A DNA stretch of 64,000 nt from Ihuprevotella massiliensis (GCA_900095835.1 LT608321.1:1671501-1735500); one strand, 5' to 3'. Counted from the stretch's first letter, positions 9,110 to 19,441 are shown. Numbers and translations: made by a program. Notes: a model not told the origin generated them from the letters alone.

Positions 9110-9386
9110 TTATCAACATCTTTCCACAGTTTTACCAAAGTTCTACATGAGATATTCACAATAAAAAGTAGGTTTATCCACGTGGGTGGGAAAACTACAA
9201 TTCGTTCATACTAAGGCATTGGAAGCTATCTCAAAGTATTTATCCACATTTTCCACAACGTCTATACATACACCAGTAGTTGTTCTCTCTTTTTTAGTAG
9301 GTCATTCTCTTTCTCTTCTTTCCTTCTAAAAAAGAAAAGAACTTATATAGTGATGAAGAAAGAAAAGCGTGTGGAAAAGTGGATAA
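9110..9386. promoter_or_regulatory. Cluster of DnaA-box-like nonamers
   Basis: Plus strand: TTATCAACA (9110), TTATCCACG (9174), TTATCCACA (9240, exact consensus) and TTTTCCACA (9249). Minus strand: TTTTCCACA (9370-9378) and TTATCCACT (9378-9386). Further GTGGAAAA motifs occur at 9012-9041. The AT-rich purine/pyrimidine tract at 9285-9360 could be an unwinding element. Confidence 0.5.
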
Positions 9387-9757
9387 CTCCCGGCGCGCGG
9401 TCGGTGGTGGGCGACGAATCAAGGGGAGGACGCCTGCTGGATTATAACAGAGGATGCTGTAAAAAAATAAAGGCAGTGAAAGCAGACTTCTGCGGAAAGG
9501 GGTTACAAAAGTGGGTGCCCCTGCAAGTGGGCACGGTCTGCACCCGAACCCTCGCCACTTCATGGTGCGCTATAAAGAGAGCGGAGCAGGCAAGTGTGGC
9601 AAGGTGGTGCCAAGAGCAGCAAAGGAGCTGTCACTGAAAGAAAGGCGAAAAGCCTGAAAAAGGACAAATATGCAGACCAATGCAGCAGAATCTAGCCGAA
9701 AAACGCTAAAAAAGAGAGAAAATCAGATTTTTGTTTCTGAGTTGGGAAAAGTCTTTC

Positions 9758-9765
9758 TATTTTTG
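9758..9765 (+). promoter_or_regulatory. Candidate -7 box for the DUF6242 lipoprotein gene
   Basis: TATTTTTG fits TAnnTTTG and lies 71 bp before the start codon. No well-spaced TTTG is obvious upstream. Confidence 0.45.
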
Positions 9766-9836
9766 CATATTGATATATAGTGCCTAAGTAGGACATTGTC
9801 CGAAACGACACCTTTCACGCACTCACAAGTAGCCAC

Positions 9837-10973
9837 ATGAAACCAATGAATACCCTCCTGCCTGCTATGGCGTGCCTCACGTTGGGCACTACTTTATTGA
9901 CGGCATGTTTCAACGACGACACCACTACCACGGCAGAAGTGTCGACAGACTGTGTGGTCACTTCCTTTGGACTGGGCAATTTGCAGCGCACGCTGCACGT
10001 TCGCACCACCGATGGCAAAAAGGATAGCAGTTATGTGCAAAATATTGCTGGCATTAACTATGCTTTCACCATCGATCAGGAGCGCAACACCATCTACAAC
10101 CAAGATTCGCTCCCTCACGGCACAAGTCTGAGCAGTGTCAAACCACAGACGTTTACGGTGAGTGGCGTAGCACGCTTGGTGAGCCTGCTCAATCAGTCCG
10201 ACACAGTCTTCAGCGCCACCACAGCGGTGGATTTGACAAAGACACGTACGCTCCATGTTTATGGACTAGACGGTGTGTCGCGTCGCAACTACACGCTCGA
10301 AGTGCGTGTGCACCGCGAAGAAGGAGACAGTGTGACCTGGACACAGCCCACCGAAGCTGCTTGGACTGCGCAAGGATTCACCTTCCCTGCAGCAGGAACT
10401 TGGCAAGGCGAAGGCCGCCTGTTTCGTGTGCAAGGCACAGCGGTGTTCACCTCCACCGATGGCACCACTTGGACCAAAGATAGTGTAGATGTCACCGATG
10501 CAGCTTATCTGCCCGATGCCAACATAGCCGGCACCGTGCTAGCGGCTCGCGATGTGAATCATCTGCAAGAGTGGGTGATGTGTGGCACTAAAAATGGAAC
10601 TGTTCGCGTGTGGACACGCAAATGGGACACCAGTGGCACTTATCAATTCCGTTGGGAATTGATGCCCCCTCCCATCACGAGCGGATATACTGCCCCCGTG
10701 CTGGAGAATCCTCAGATGCTGCCTTATGATGGAGGAGTGCTCTTGGTAGGACGCACCACCGAAGGCACACCAGTGTTGCGCTATAGTCGCGATCGCGGCA
10801 GAACGTGGGTGAGTCATCCCACCTTGGCATTGCCTGCTAGCTTCCCAAAGACAGTGAGCAGCATGCAAGCCGCAGTAGACGCTCGCGGACAGCTCTGGAT
10901 CCACACCGACAATGGCGTGTGGCGTGCTCGTCTGCATCGCCTTTCGTGGAATACCACTTCCACCACTTTCTGA
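9837..10973 (+). CDS. Secreted lipoprotein, DUF6242-like
   Basis: 378 residues. A lipoprotein signal ends in LLTAC with the acylated Cys at about 24, followed by FNDDTTT. The first 150 residues form an Ig-like module that binds no recognisable ligand. The C-terminal part carries repeated strand pairs with TSTDGTTWTKDS and YSRDRGRTWVS, the Asp-box-like motif of beta-propellers. This architecture resembles the DUF6242 lipoproteins of Bacteroidales, usually somewhat longer. It probably sits on the outer membrane. The first Met is 837 bp beyond the candidate origin tract; an alternative Met lies three codons later. Confidence 0.65.
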   Translation: MKPMNTLLPAMACLTLGTTLLTACFNDDTTTTAEVSTDCVVTSFGLGNLQRTLHVRTTDGKKDSSYVQNIAGINYAFTIDQERNTIYNQDSLPHGTSLSSVKPQTFTVSGVARLVSLLNQSDTVFSATTAVDLTKTRTLHVYGLDGVSRRNYTLEVRVHREEGDSVTWTQPTEAAWTAQGFTFPAAGTWQGEGRLFRVQGTAVFTSTDGTTWTKDSVDVTDAAYLPDANIAGTVLAARDVNHLQEWVMCGTKNGTVRVWTRKWDTSGTYQFRWELMPPPITSGYTAPVLENPQMLPYDGGVLLVGRTTEGTPVLRYSRDRGRTWVSHPTLALPASFPKTVSSMQAAVDARGQLWIHTDNGVWRARLHRLSWNTTSTTF

Positions 10974-11152
10974 GCAAACGAAGGAGGCAAAACCCTCGTT
11001 CGACATTGACACTCGGGGCAATACTTGCCCCTGCGACACAATAGAAAGGGAAGTAATGCCGTTATATACAGATGACACTGGCTGTGTAGGTGTGAGGTTC
11101 ACACACACACTTGTGTAGATTCCATCTGATTTCTCTTTCAATTTTCACCTCT

Positions 11153-11857
11153 ATGACACGAACTCTCCTTCTCTTCCTCGGGTGCTGGTGGCTCTTTTGG
11201 ATGGTCCCTAGCGAAAGTCGAGCACAAAACGAAGAATTCTTCACCAAAGAGTGGGGCGTGAGTGTGGGTATGTCGCAACCTTTAGACGACACCAACCCCT
11301 CCTTGTTGAGTCATCCTGGTGTATCCTTTGGCGGCACGGTGCGATGGATTTACAATCCTCGCTTAGCCTTGCGCACCTCGATCAACATTCATACGATAGG
11401 TGGGAACACCACGGGATTGAAAGACTTCTATCCCACTTCTCCCTCCGCTGTCGACAAGCAGCCCCTGCGCTATAGCTATAGTGGAACATTGCTCGACCTA
11501 GCGGCAGTGTATGAAATTCATTTTCTACCCTACGGTTTTCATCGTGGCTATTTAGGCTATCGCCGCCTAGTGCCCTACATGCAGTTGGGACTGGGCGCGG
11601 CTTATGGTAGCGAATCGGGGACTGTGACCCCGATAGTGCCCATCGGTGTGGGGCTGAAATATAAGATTCGCCCTCGACTCAACCTTGCTCTCGACTGGAG
11701 CATGCGTTTTAGTCTTTCTGATGCCTGGGACGGACTCGAAGCCCCTCACGCACTGAAGAGCGACTTCTTCCGCAACAAAGACCACATCGGACTCCTGCAG
11801 CTCACCCTCACTTTCGACTTTTCACCCCGTTGCCCCACATGCAACAAAGCTGATTGA
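11153..11857 (+). CDS. DUF6089-type outer-membrane protein
   Basis: 234 residues with a signal peptide ending near ESRAQ (about 24). Gly-rich strands follow, including WGVSVGMSQP, FGGTVRWIYNP, YLGYRRLVPYMQLGLGAAYG and LALDWSMRFSLSDAWDGL, in an outer-membrane barrel layout. The DUF6089 - uppS - bamA order is characteristic of Bacteroidales and links this protein to envelope assembly by context only. The stop codon and the uppS start are 3 bp apart, so the two are cotranscribed. The ATG at 11153 starts the signal peptide; the frame is open 14 codons further upstream without another convincing start. Confidence 0.8.
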   Translation: MTRTLLLFLGCWWLFWMVPSESRAQNEEFFTKEWGVSVGMSQPLDDTNPSLLSHPGVSFGGTVRWIYNPRLALRTSINIHTIGGNTTGLKDFYPTSPSAVDKQPLRYSYSGTLLDLAAVYEIHFLPYGFHRGYLGYRRLVPYMQLGLGAAYGSESGTVTPIVPIGVGLKYKIRPRLNLALDWSMRFSLSDAWDGLEAPHALKSDFFRNKDHIGLLQLTLTFDFSPRCPTCNKAD

Positions 11858-11860
11858 CCT

Positions 11861-12598
11861 ATGAACACTCTCGACAAAAGTAGAATCCCTCGACACATCG
11901 CCATCATCATGGATGGCAATGGACGTTGGGCAAAAGCCCGTGGAATGGAACGCTCCATGGGACACCAAGAGGGCGCACAAACGGTGCGAGACATCACCGA
12001 AGCCGCGTCTAAGTTGGGAGTGAAATATCTCACGCTCTACACCTTCTCCACGGAGAATTGGAACCGTCCTTCGCACGAAGTGGCAGCGCTCATGGCACTC
12101 ATCATCGAAAGTCTCGAAGAAGAACTTTTCATGGCAAACAATGTGCGCTTGCAGATCATAGGCGATCGCAGTCGACTTCCTGAGTTTGTGTGCGAAGCCT
12201 TGTCGCGCTGTGAACAAAACACGGCTGCCAACACTGGCATGACCATGGTGCTCGCCCTGTCTTACTCCGCTCGTTGGGAAATCACCGAGGCGGCACGACA
12301 ACTGGCAGAACAAGTGCAACGCGGAGAACTTCGTGCTGAAGAAATCACCGAAGAAGCGTTCCAAGACAAGCTCGCCACGCGCTTTATGCCCGACCCTGAG
12401 TTGCTCATTCGCACCGGAGGTGAGCTGCGCTTGAGCAATTATCTCCTCTGGCAGTGCGCTTATAGCGAACTTTACTTCACAGAAACTTATTGGCCCGACT
12501 TTACAGCGGAGCATCTCTATGCTGCCATCGCAGATTATCAAAATAGAGAGCGCCGCTTTGGCAAAACTTCAGAGCAGGTGACTTCCCACGAGGGTTAG
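11861..12598 (+). CDS. uppS: Isoprenyl transferase (undecaprenyl diphosphate synthase)
   Basis: 245 residues. It adds isopentenyl units in cis configuration to make undecaprenyl diphosphate, the lipid carrier for peptidoglycan and surface polysaccharides. Family marks are [13 protein letters not shown] with catalytic Asp18, [22 protein letters not shown], and the C-terminal [20 protein letters not shown] then [14 protein letters not shown]. It is cytoplasmic and membrane-associated. It lies between the DUF6089 gene and bamA in the usual envelope cluster. Confidence 0.96.
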   Translation: MNTLDKSRIPRHIAIIMDGNGRWAKARGMERSMGHQEGAQTVRDITEAASKLGVKYLTLYTFSTENWNRPSHEVAALMALIIESLEEELFMANNVRLQIIGDRSRLPEFVCEALSRCEQNTAANTGMTMVLALSYSARWEITEAARQLAEQVQRGELRAEEITEEAFQDKLATRFMPDPELLIRTGGELRLSNYLLWQCAYSELYFTETYWPDFTAEHLYAAIADYQNRERRFGKTSEQVTSHEG

Positions 12599-12716
12599 TC
12601 TTGCTCCCAGAGATAGGCTCTACAGTGAGCTGCTCTTTCCTACTATCCTGCCGATGCTGTGGTGCATTCCGCGCTAGGCTTCTCTCAACAGACCATCTCC
12701 CGAACGTATCCCGTTT

Positions 12717-15359
12717 ATGAAATATCTGCACCCCTCCCTTTTAAGTCTGCTTTTGTCGGTGGCGCCTTTGGCTGCCGCAGCACAAAACACGCAGACGAAG
12801 CCCGAAATCGTCTATTCTCTCCAACCTCGACAATATGTCTTGGGCGGACTTGTGGTAGATGGCATAAAGGGCTATGACAACGACCTATTGGTGAACATCG
12901 CCGACCTAGAAGTAGGCCGCACCTATGCCGTGCCTGGCGATGATATTTCGCGTGCCGTGCAGAACTATTGGAAGCAAGGTCTTTTCTCCAACGTGAAAGT
13001 GGAGGCAGATAGCATTGTCGGCGACAAAATCTACCTGCATTTCAAACTCACCGCCCAGCCTCGTATTTCGGCATTGCGATGGAACGGCTTGAAGAAGTCG
13101 CAGCGCGAAGAATTGGAGCAACGTGTGCCCCTGCGTGTGGGCAATCAGGTGACGCCCAACCTCGTGGACCGCACGAAACTCCGCATTCAAAAGTATTTTG
13201 AAGAAAAGGGCTACAAGAATGTCGAAGTGGAGGTGGTGCAACACGAAGATGTGACTGCCGACAATCATATGATTGTGGACATCAACGTGAATAAGAACGA
13301 CAAAATCCTCATTCGTAAGATTCACATCACGGGAGTAGACCCCGAATTGGTGACTCCTTTGAAAAACGCCATGAAGAAAACGAGCGACCGCTCAACCTTC
13401 AAAAAGTGGATTACCTTCGCATCACGCAAATTCCGTCCCGAGCAGTATCAAGAAGACAAGGGATTTCTCATCGACAAAATGAATAGTTTGGGTTATCGCG
13501 ACGCCTTGGTGCTGAGCGATTCGGTGGTGACAGTGGATCCCAAACACGTGGATGTCTACTTGAATCTCAATCAAGGCAAGAAATACTACATCCGCAACAT
13601 CTCTTGGGTGGGCAACACCGTCTATCCCTCTGACGCTTTGATGCAGCAACTCCGCATCCAAAAGGGCGATCTCTACAACCAGACCTTGCTCAACAAGCGA
13701 CTCAGCGAAGACGAAGATGCGATTGGTAAGCAATACTACAACAACGGTTATGTGTTCTATCGCCTCGATCCTGTGGAAACAAAGGTGGAAGGCGACAGCA
13801 TCGACCTAGAAATGCGCATCAGCGAAGGCAAACAAGCCACGTTCAATCGCGTGCGCATTTCGGGTAATGACCGTGTGTATGACCACGTGATTCGTCGCGA
13901 AATCCGCACGAAGCCTGGCGACCTCTTCTCCATCGAAGCGTTGCAACGCTCTGTGCGCGAATTGGCAGCCACAAAGCAGTTCGACAACGAAGTGCTCCAG
14001 AGTGAAATCTTCAAGAACATTCGTCCCGACGACAACACCGGTACGGTAGACATCACTTATCCTCTCGTGACGAAGGGTAGTGACCAGATAGAAGTGTCTG
14101 CCGGTTGGGGACCCACAGGGGTGATTGGTCGCGCAAGTTTGAAGTTTACCAACTTCTCCATGCAAAATCTCTTTGGCACCAACGGTTACAAGCGCGCAGG
14201 ATTCATTCCTCAAGGCGATGGACAGACCTTGCAAGTGTCGGTGCAGAGTAATGCAAAGTATTATCAGAGCTATTCTCTCTCCTTCATTGACCCCTGGTTT
14301 GGCGGAAAGCGTCCTAACCAACTCTCTGTGTCGGCTTTCTATTCACGCTATACTGACGTGAGTTCTAGCTATTATAGCAGTACCAACTACTACAATAGAC
14401 TCTATGGTTATGGCACGAACTCTAGTGCTTACAACTATGCTAACTACTACGATCCCGACAAATACATGCAAATGTTGGGAGCTAGCATCGGATTTGGTAA
14501 GCGTCTCCGCTGGCCCGATGACTATTTCTCTTTCAGTGCCTCGCTCAACTACACGCGTTATAGCTTGAAAAACTGGCGCTACTTCCTCATCACCAATGGT
14601 GTGAGCAACAACATCAACCTTGCGCTCACCCTTGCGCGCTCCAGCATCACCGATCCTATCTTCCCCCGTGGTGGTTCGGACTTCTCGTTCTCCGTGTCGT
14701 TCACCCCACCTTATTCGTTGATTGACGGAAAGAACTACGAAGGATTGGCAACCAATGTGCTGAGCGCCAACTACGATCGCGAAGCACAAGAGAAATATCG
14801 CTGGATCGAATATCACAAATGGAGCTTGAAATTCCGTACTTACACGGCGCTCAACTCTAGTTTGCGCCACGTGCCCGTCATCATGACTCGCACCGACTTC
14901 GGTATTCTCGGAGCTTACAACCGCCATCGCAAGTCACCCTTTGAAACTTACTACATGGGTGGTGACGGCATGAGCGGCGGAGGCTATGGATATGCCAGCG
15001 ATGTCATTGCCCTCCGTGGTTATGAAAATGGTGCTATTGCCGGTAACACCGGTAACAATGGTCTTGGTCGGCAAAACGCCTATGCTTATACACGTTTGAC
15101 ACTCGAACTTCGCTATCCGTTGATGCTTGAAGCTACGTCAATTTATGCGCTTGCCTTTGCCGAAGCCGGTAATGCGTGGGTAGACATCAACAAGATGAAC
15201 CCCTTCAAGCTCAAAACCTCCGCTGGTGTGGGTGTGCGCATCCTCTTGCCGATGGTTGGTCTCATGGGTATCGACTGGGCTTATGGTTTCAAGAAGACAG
15301 AATATGGTCAGAAGATTGGTGGAAGTCAGTTCCACTTCGTCCTCGGACAAGAATTCTAA
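12717..15359 (+). CDS. bamA: Outer-membrane protein assembly factor BamA
   Basis: 880 residues. A signal peptide ends at AAAAQ (about 23). Periplasmic POTRA repeats fill about 40-440, for example IRKIHITGVDPELVTPLKNA and RNISWVGNTVYPSDALMQQL. A C-terminal 16-strand barrel follows, with the family signatures GWGPTGVIGRASLKFTNFS, SYSLSFIDPWFGGKRPNQLS and an ending in HFVLGQEF. It inserts beta-barrel proteins into the outer membrane. In Bacteroidales ompH/skp-like genes often follow; here purL follows instead, after a hairpin. Confidence 0.95.
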   Translation: MKYLHPSLLSLLLSVAPLAAAAQNTQTKPEIVYSLQPRQYVLGGLVVDGIKGYDNDLLVNIADLEVGRTYAVPGDDISRAVQNYWKQGLFSNVKVEADSIVGDKIYLHFKLTAQPRISALRWNGLKKSQREELEQRVPLRVGNQVTPNLVDRTKLRIQKYFEEKGYKNVEVEVVQHEDVTADNHMIVDINVNKNDKILIRKIHITGVDPELVTPLKNAMKKTSDRSTFKKWITFASRKFRPEQYQEDKGFLIDKMNSLGYRDALVLSDSVVTVDPKHVDVYLNLNQGKKYYIRNISWVGNTVYPSDALMQQLRIQKGDLYNQTLLNKRLSEDEDAIGKQYYNNGYVFYRLDPVETKVEGDSIDLEMRISEGKQATFNRVRISGNDRVYDHVIRREIRTKPGDLFSIEALQRSVRELAATKQFDNEVLQSEIFKNIRPDDNTGTVDITYPLVTKGSDQIEVSAGWGPTGVIGRASLKFTNFSMQNLFGTNGYKRAGFIPQGDGQTLQVSVQSNAKYYQSYSLSFIDPWFGGKRPNQLSVSAFYSRYTDVSSSYYSSTNYYNRLYGYGTNSSAYNYANYYDPDKYMQMLGASIGFGKRLRWPDDYFSFSASLNYTRYSLKNWRYFLITNGVSNNINLALTLARSSITDPIFPRGGSDFSFSVSFTPPYSLIDGKNYEGLATNVLSANYDREAQEKYRWIEYHKWSLKFRTYTALNSSLRHVPVIMTRTDFGILGAYNRHRKSPFETYYMGGDGMSGGGYGYASDVIALRGYENGAIAGNTGNNGLGRQNAYAYTRLTLELRYPLMLEATSIYALAFAEAGNAWVDINKMNPFKLKTSAGVGVRILLPMVGLMGIDWAYGFKKTEYGQKIGGSQFHFVLGQEF

Positions 15360-15457
15360 GCTTTTCCCTGCCTAATATCCACTTTTCGCAGGCAAATTTC
15401 GCCATTTGCCTCCTGCTAAAAACAACACTTGTGTGCGTTTGCATCAGGCTATTTTGA

Positions 15458-15492
15458 CAACTCCCACTGCTCTGAGAAAGCGGTGGGAGTTG
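15458..15492. terminator. Stem-loop between bamA and purL
   Basis: CAACTCCCAC (15458-15467) pairs perfectly with GTGGGAGTTG (15483-15492). Only a broken T stretch follows, so termination efficiency is uncertain. Confidence 0.6.
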
Positions 15493-15529
15493 TCTGTGTT
15501 ATCTTTCTCTGAAATAGTGCAGAAGAATA

Positions 15530-15560
15530 TTGGATAACCGCGCAAAAATCCGTACCTTTG
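15530..15560 (+). promoter_or_regulatory. purL promoter (Bacteroidota type)
   Basis: TTGG (15530-15533), a 19-nt spacer, then TACCTTTG (15553-15560). This matches the consensus in both boxes and spacing, with the start codon 40 bp downstream. Confidence 0.8.
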
Positions 15561-15599
15561 CCAAGGTAATTCAACATAACCCCAAACATTTCTGCTTAC

Positions 15600-18500
15600 A
15601 TGATTTCTTTTTTCCGCACACCTGCGCAGAGCATCATTGCCACACAAGTGGATCACCAGCTCTCCGATGATGAAGTGAAAAAACTTTGCTGGCTTTTTGG
15701 CGAAGCCACTCTTGATGCAGCCCCCGCACTTGAGGGCTGCTATGTAGGACCACGCAGAGAAATGATTACGCCTTGGAGTACGAATGCCGTTGAGATCACA
15801 CAAAATATGAATCTCAGCGGCATTTTGCGCATTGAAGAATTCTTCCCCGTGGGGGATGCTTCGGCTAATCATGACCCTATGCTTCAACGACTTTACGAAG
15901 GTCTTCACCAAGATATCTTCACCATCAGCCACACCCCAGATCCCATCCGCACAGTTGATGATCTCGAAGCCTACAACGAGCAGGAAGGTTTGGCTCTTTC
16001 TCCCGCCGAAGTGGAATATCTCCATGGTGTAGAAAAGCAACTCAACAGAAAACTCACCGACAGTGAAGTCTTTGGCTTCGCACAGCTCAATTCCGAACAC
16101 TGTCGTCACAAAATCTTCGGTGGTACGTTCATCATCGACGGCAAGGAGCAACCTTCTGCCCTCTTCGCCATGATCAAACGCACTACAAAGGAGAATCCCC
16201 ATCGCATCCTCTCTGCTTATAAAGACAACGTGGCTTTCGCAGAAGGTCCTGTGGTGGAACAATTTGCGCCTGCACGCCACGACACTTCCGACTACTTTGT
16301 CATTCGCGACATCGAGAGTGTTATCTCTATCAAGGCAGAAACGCACAACTTCCCCACCACTGTAGAGCCTTTCAACGGAGCTTCTACAGGTACGGGTGGT
16401 GAAATTCGCGACCGTATGGGAGGTGGCGTTGGTTCGCTCCCCATCGCAGGTACAGCTGTCTATATGACTGCCTATCCTCGTCTTGACGGTGGTCGTCCTT
16501 GGGAGAGCAACATGGCAGAACGTCCTTGGCTCTACCAAACTCCTCAGCAAATCCTTACCAAAGCCTCCAACGGTGCTTCCGACTTCGGTAATAAATTCGG
16601 ACAACCCCTCATCGCTGGTTCTGTGCTCACCTTCGAGCACGCAGAACACGGTGTGAACTATGCCTTCGACAAGGTGATTATGCTCGCTGGTGGTGTGGGT
16701 TATGGCACAAAGCGCGACTGCCTCAAAGGCACTCCCGAGAAAGGCAACAAAGTTGTTGTCGTGGGTGGTGACAACTACCGCATCGGTTTGGGTGGTGGCT
16801 CTGTTTCTTCTGTAGACACTGGACGTTATCACTCTGGCATCGAGCTCAACGCTGTGCAACGTGCGAATCCTGAAATGCAGAAGCGTGCAGCCAACCTCGT
16901 GCGTGCGCTTTGCGAAGAAGAACACAACCCCGTGGTGTCTATCCACGACCACGGTTCTGCTGGACACGTCAACTGTCTTTCTGAACTCGTGGAAGAATGT
17001 GGCGGTACCATCGACATGAGCGCACTCCCCATCGGAGATTCCACCCTCTCTGCTAAAGAAATCATAGCCAACGAGAGTCAGGAGCGCATGGGCTTCCTCA
17101 TCGAAGAAGAATATATCGACCAAGTGCGCAAAATTGCCGAACGTGAGCGCGCACCTCTCTATGTGGTGGGTGAAACTACTGGCGATGCCCACTTCGCTTT
17201 TGAACAAAAAGACGGTGTGCGTCCCTTTGACCTCGACGTAGCACAAATGTTTGGTCACTCTCCCAAGACCGTGATGACCGACAACACCGTGAAGCGCGAC
17301 TATAACACTGCGCAATACGATGCAGCCCTCTTGGATGAATATCTCGAGAACGTGCTCCAACTCGAAGCTGTGGCTTGTAAAGACTGGCTCACCAACAAAG
17401 TGGACCGCTCCGTAACCGGTAAGGTAGCACAACAACAATGCCAAGGCGAACTCCAACTCCCTCTTGCCGACTGCGGTGTGGTGGCTTTGGACTATCGCGG
17501 AAAAGCCGGTATCGCCACTGCCATTGGTCATGCTCCTCAAGTCGGTTTGGCAAATGCTGCCGCAGGTTCAGTGATGGCAGTTGCCGAATCGCTCACCAAC
17601 ATCGTGTGGGCTCCCCTCGCACAAGGACTCGACAGCGTGAGTCTTTCCGCCAACTGGATGTGGCCCTGCCGCTCACAAGAAGGTGAAGACGCGCGTCTCT
17701 ATGAAGGTGTCAAAGCCCTCAGCGATTTCTGCTGCGAGCTCCACATCAATGTCCCCACTGGTAAGGACTCTCTCTCCATGACACAGCAATATCCTGACGG
17801 AGAGAAGGTGATTTCTCCAGGCACCGTCATTGTGAGTGCAGGTGGTGAGGTCAATGATGTGCGCAAAGTGGTGCGTCCTGTTGTGGTCAATGAGCCCAAT
17901 AGCAAGATTTATCACCTCGACTTCTCTTCGCTCGCTCCTCAACTCGGTGGTTCTGCCTTCGCACAAACCCTCGGATATGTGGGTAGCGATGTGCCCACAG
18001 TGGCAGATGCCGCTTACTTCCGTTCTGCCTTTGCAGCTGTGCAAGCCATGGTGCAAGAAGGCATCCTCCTCGCTGGTCACGACATCAGTGCTGGTGGTCT
18101 CATCACTGCTTTGTTGGAAATGTGTTTCGCCAACACAGAAGGTGGTCTGACGGTGCAACTCGACAACCTCGGTGCTGCCGATCTCGTGCAACAACTCTTT
18201 GCCGAAAACCCCGCAGTCTTGGTGCAAGTAGCAGATAAAGACGAAGCGCGTTTCAATGCTATCTTGGCAGAACATGGCGTGAAAGCCACTGCCCTCGCTG
18301 TGCCCACCGAAGAGCGTCACCTCCTTGTTGAGAAAGACGGTGCAGAATACCAATTCTTCATCGATCATCTCCGCGATGTGTGGTATTCCACTTCCTTCCT
18401 CCTCGATGAGCATCAAAGTTTCCACGGCAAAGCAGCTGAGCGTTTCCGCAACTACAAGGAGCAACCCATCGAACTCAACTTCCATCCCTCCTTCCAAGGC

Positions 18501-19301
18501 ACGTTTGAAAGCCTCGGAGTTTCTCCCGATCGTCGCACATCCTCTGGCGTTCGTGCGGCTATCATCCGTGAGAAGGGAACGAATGGTGAGCGCGAAATGG
18601 CGTATATGCTCTACCTTGCCGGCTTCGATGTGAAAGACGTGACCATGACCGACCTCGTCACTGGTCGCGAAACCCTCGACGACATCAACTTCATCGTCTT
18701 CTGTGGTGGATTCTCCAACAGTGACGTCCTCGGCAGTGCCAAGGGCTGGGCTGGAGCCTTCCTCTTCAATCCTAAGGCGAAGGAAGCACTCGACCGCTTC
18801 TATGCACGTCCCGACACCCTCTCCCTCGGTGTCTGCAACGGTTGTCAGCTCATGGTGGAACTCAACCTCGTCAATCCCGAACACAAAGAGCGTGCGCACA
18901 TGCTCCACAACGACAGCCACAAGTTTGAAAGCGGCTTCGTAGGTGTTACGGTGCAAACCAATCGCAGCGTACTCTTCGAGAGTCTTTCTGGCGATCGTCT
19001 CGGCATCTGGATTGCACACGGCGAAGGTAAGTTCCAACTTCCCCAACCCGAAAGCGACTACAACGTGGTGCTCAAATACTCCTACGAGGGCTATCCTGCC
19101 AATCCCAATGGTTCGGACTACAACGTAGCCGGTATTGCCAGCGCAGATGGTCGTCACGTGGCAATGATGCCTCACTTGGAACGCGCCTTCCTCCCTTGGC
19201 AAAATCCATTCTACCCTGCAGAGCGTCGCGGTGAAGACTGCACGCCATGGCTCGAAGCCTTCGTCAATGCCCGCAAGTGGGTAGAAAGCCATCAAGCATA
19301 A
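15600..19301 (+). CDS. purL: Phosphoribosylformylglycinamidine synthase, single-chain form
   Basis: 1233 residues. It catalyses the ATP- and glutamine-dependent fourth step of purine synthesis (FGAR to FGAM). It has an N-terminal PurS-like region, a linker with FAQLNSEHCRHKIF, two AIRS-like halves (KAETHNFPTTVEPFNGASTG; PTGKDSLSM), and a C-terminal glutaminase. There the nucleophile is Cys1079 in GVCNGCQ and the triad His is His1140 in IAHGEGKF. The length is typical of the large single-chain type. It is flanked by its own promoter and a strong terminator, so it is probably a single-gene unit. Confidence 0.97.
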   Translation: MISFFRTPAQSIIATQVDHQLSDDEVKKLCWLFGEATLDAAPALEGCYVGPRREMITPWSTNAVEITQNMNLSGILRIEEFFPVGDASANHDPMLQRLYEGLHQDIFTISHTPDPIRTVDDLEAYNEQEGLALSPAEVEYLHGVEKQLNRKLTDSEVFGFAQLNSEHCRHKIFGGTFIIDGKEQPSALFAMIKRTTKENPHRILSAYKDNVAFAEGPVVEQFAPARHDTSDYFVIRDIESVISIKAETHNFPTTVEPFNGASTGTGGEIRDRMGGGVGSLPIAGTAVYMTAYPRLDGGRPWESNMAERPWLYQTPQQILTKASNGASDFGNKFGQPLIAGSVLTFEHAEHGVNYAFDKVIMLAGGVGYGTKRDCLKGTPEKGNKVVVVGGDNYRIGLGGGSVSSVDTGRYHSGIELNAVQRANPEMQKRAANLVRALCEEEHNPVVSIHDHGSAGHVNCLSELVEECGGTIDMSALPIGDSTLSAKEIIANESQERMGFLIEEEYIDQVRKIAERERAPLYVVGETTGDAHFAFEQKDGVRPFDLDVAQMFGHSPKTVMTDNTVKRDYNTAQYDAALLDEYLENVLQLEAVACKDWLTNKVDRSVTGKVAQQQCQGELQLPLADCGVVALDYRGKAGIATAIGHAPQVGLANAAAGSVMAVAESLTNIVWAPLAQGLDSVSLSANWMWPCRSQEGEDARLYEGVKALSDFCCELHINVPTGKDSLSMTQQYPDGEKVISPGTVIVSAGGEVNDVRKVVRPVVVNEPNSKIYHLDFSSLAPQLGGSAFAQTLGYVGSDVPTVADAAYFRSAFAAVQAMVQEGILLAGHDISAGGLITALLEMCFANTEGGLTVQLDNLGAADLVQQLFAENPAVLVQVADKDEARFNAILAEHGVKATALAVPTEERHLLVEKDGAEYQFFIDHLRDVWYSTSFLLDEHQSFHGKAAERFRNYKEQPIELNFHPSFQGTFESLGVSPDRRTSSGVRAAIIREKGTNGEREMAYMLYLAGFDVKDVTMTDLVTGRETLDDINFIVFCGGFSNSDVLGSAKGWAGAFLFNPKAKEALDRFYARPDTLSLGVCNGCQLMVELNLVNPEHKERAHMLHNDSHKFESGFVGVTVQTNRSVLFESLSGDRLGIWIAHGEGKFQLPQPESDYNVVLKYSYEGYPANPNGSDYNVAGIASADGRHVAMMPHLERAFLPWQNPFYPAERRGEDCTPWLEAFVNARKWVESHQA

Positions 19302-19335
19302 GCGATTTATCTCGGTTTTATTCCCTCTATGCGAT

Positions 19336-19380
19336 CAGCTCTCTGGTGAGTCCCACGCACTCATCAGAGAGCTGTTTTTA
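19336..19380 (+). terminator. Rho-independent terminator of purL
   Basis: CAGCTCTCTG (19336-19345) pairs with CAGAGAGCTG (19365-19374), and TGAGT/ACTCA extends the stem. TTTTTA follows. Confidence 0.92.
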
Positions 19381-19441
19381 TAAAACATCCGTCGTGTAGA
19401 CGATTGTAACTTTAATCACACAATACAACACTAACTGACTT

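Larger units (their letters stand above)
7976..9836. other. 1.86 kb intergenic region; candidate replication origin
   Basis: No protein-like frame was found. The stretch holds a weak terminator (8091), a modular hairpin repeat (8486-8570), a parS-like hairpin (8684-8711) and a 28-bp inverted repeat (8409-8436 and 8772-8799). It also holds alternating CG tracts (about 8380 and 8811), a cluster of DnaA-box-like nonamers (9110-9386) next to an AT-rich segment (9285-9360), and a promoter for the next gene (9758). Origin function is an inference from the DnaA boxes. Gene orientation does not switch here, which argues against it. Confidence 0.4.

Noticed and set aside
9350-9637. Open frame of 95 codons in the candidate origin region
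   Set aside because: Composition is unlike neighbouring genes, there is no promoter or family match, and it spans DnaA-box-like sites.
15444-17540. Long open frame (698 codons) on the minus strand opposite purL
   Set aside because: It is antisense to a clear purL, its protein has no domain signal, and the codon bias of purL explains the openness.
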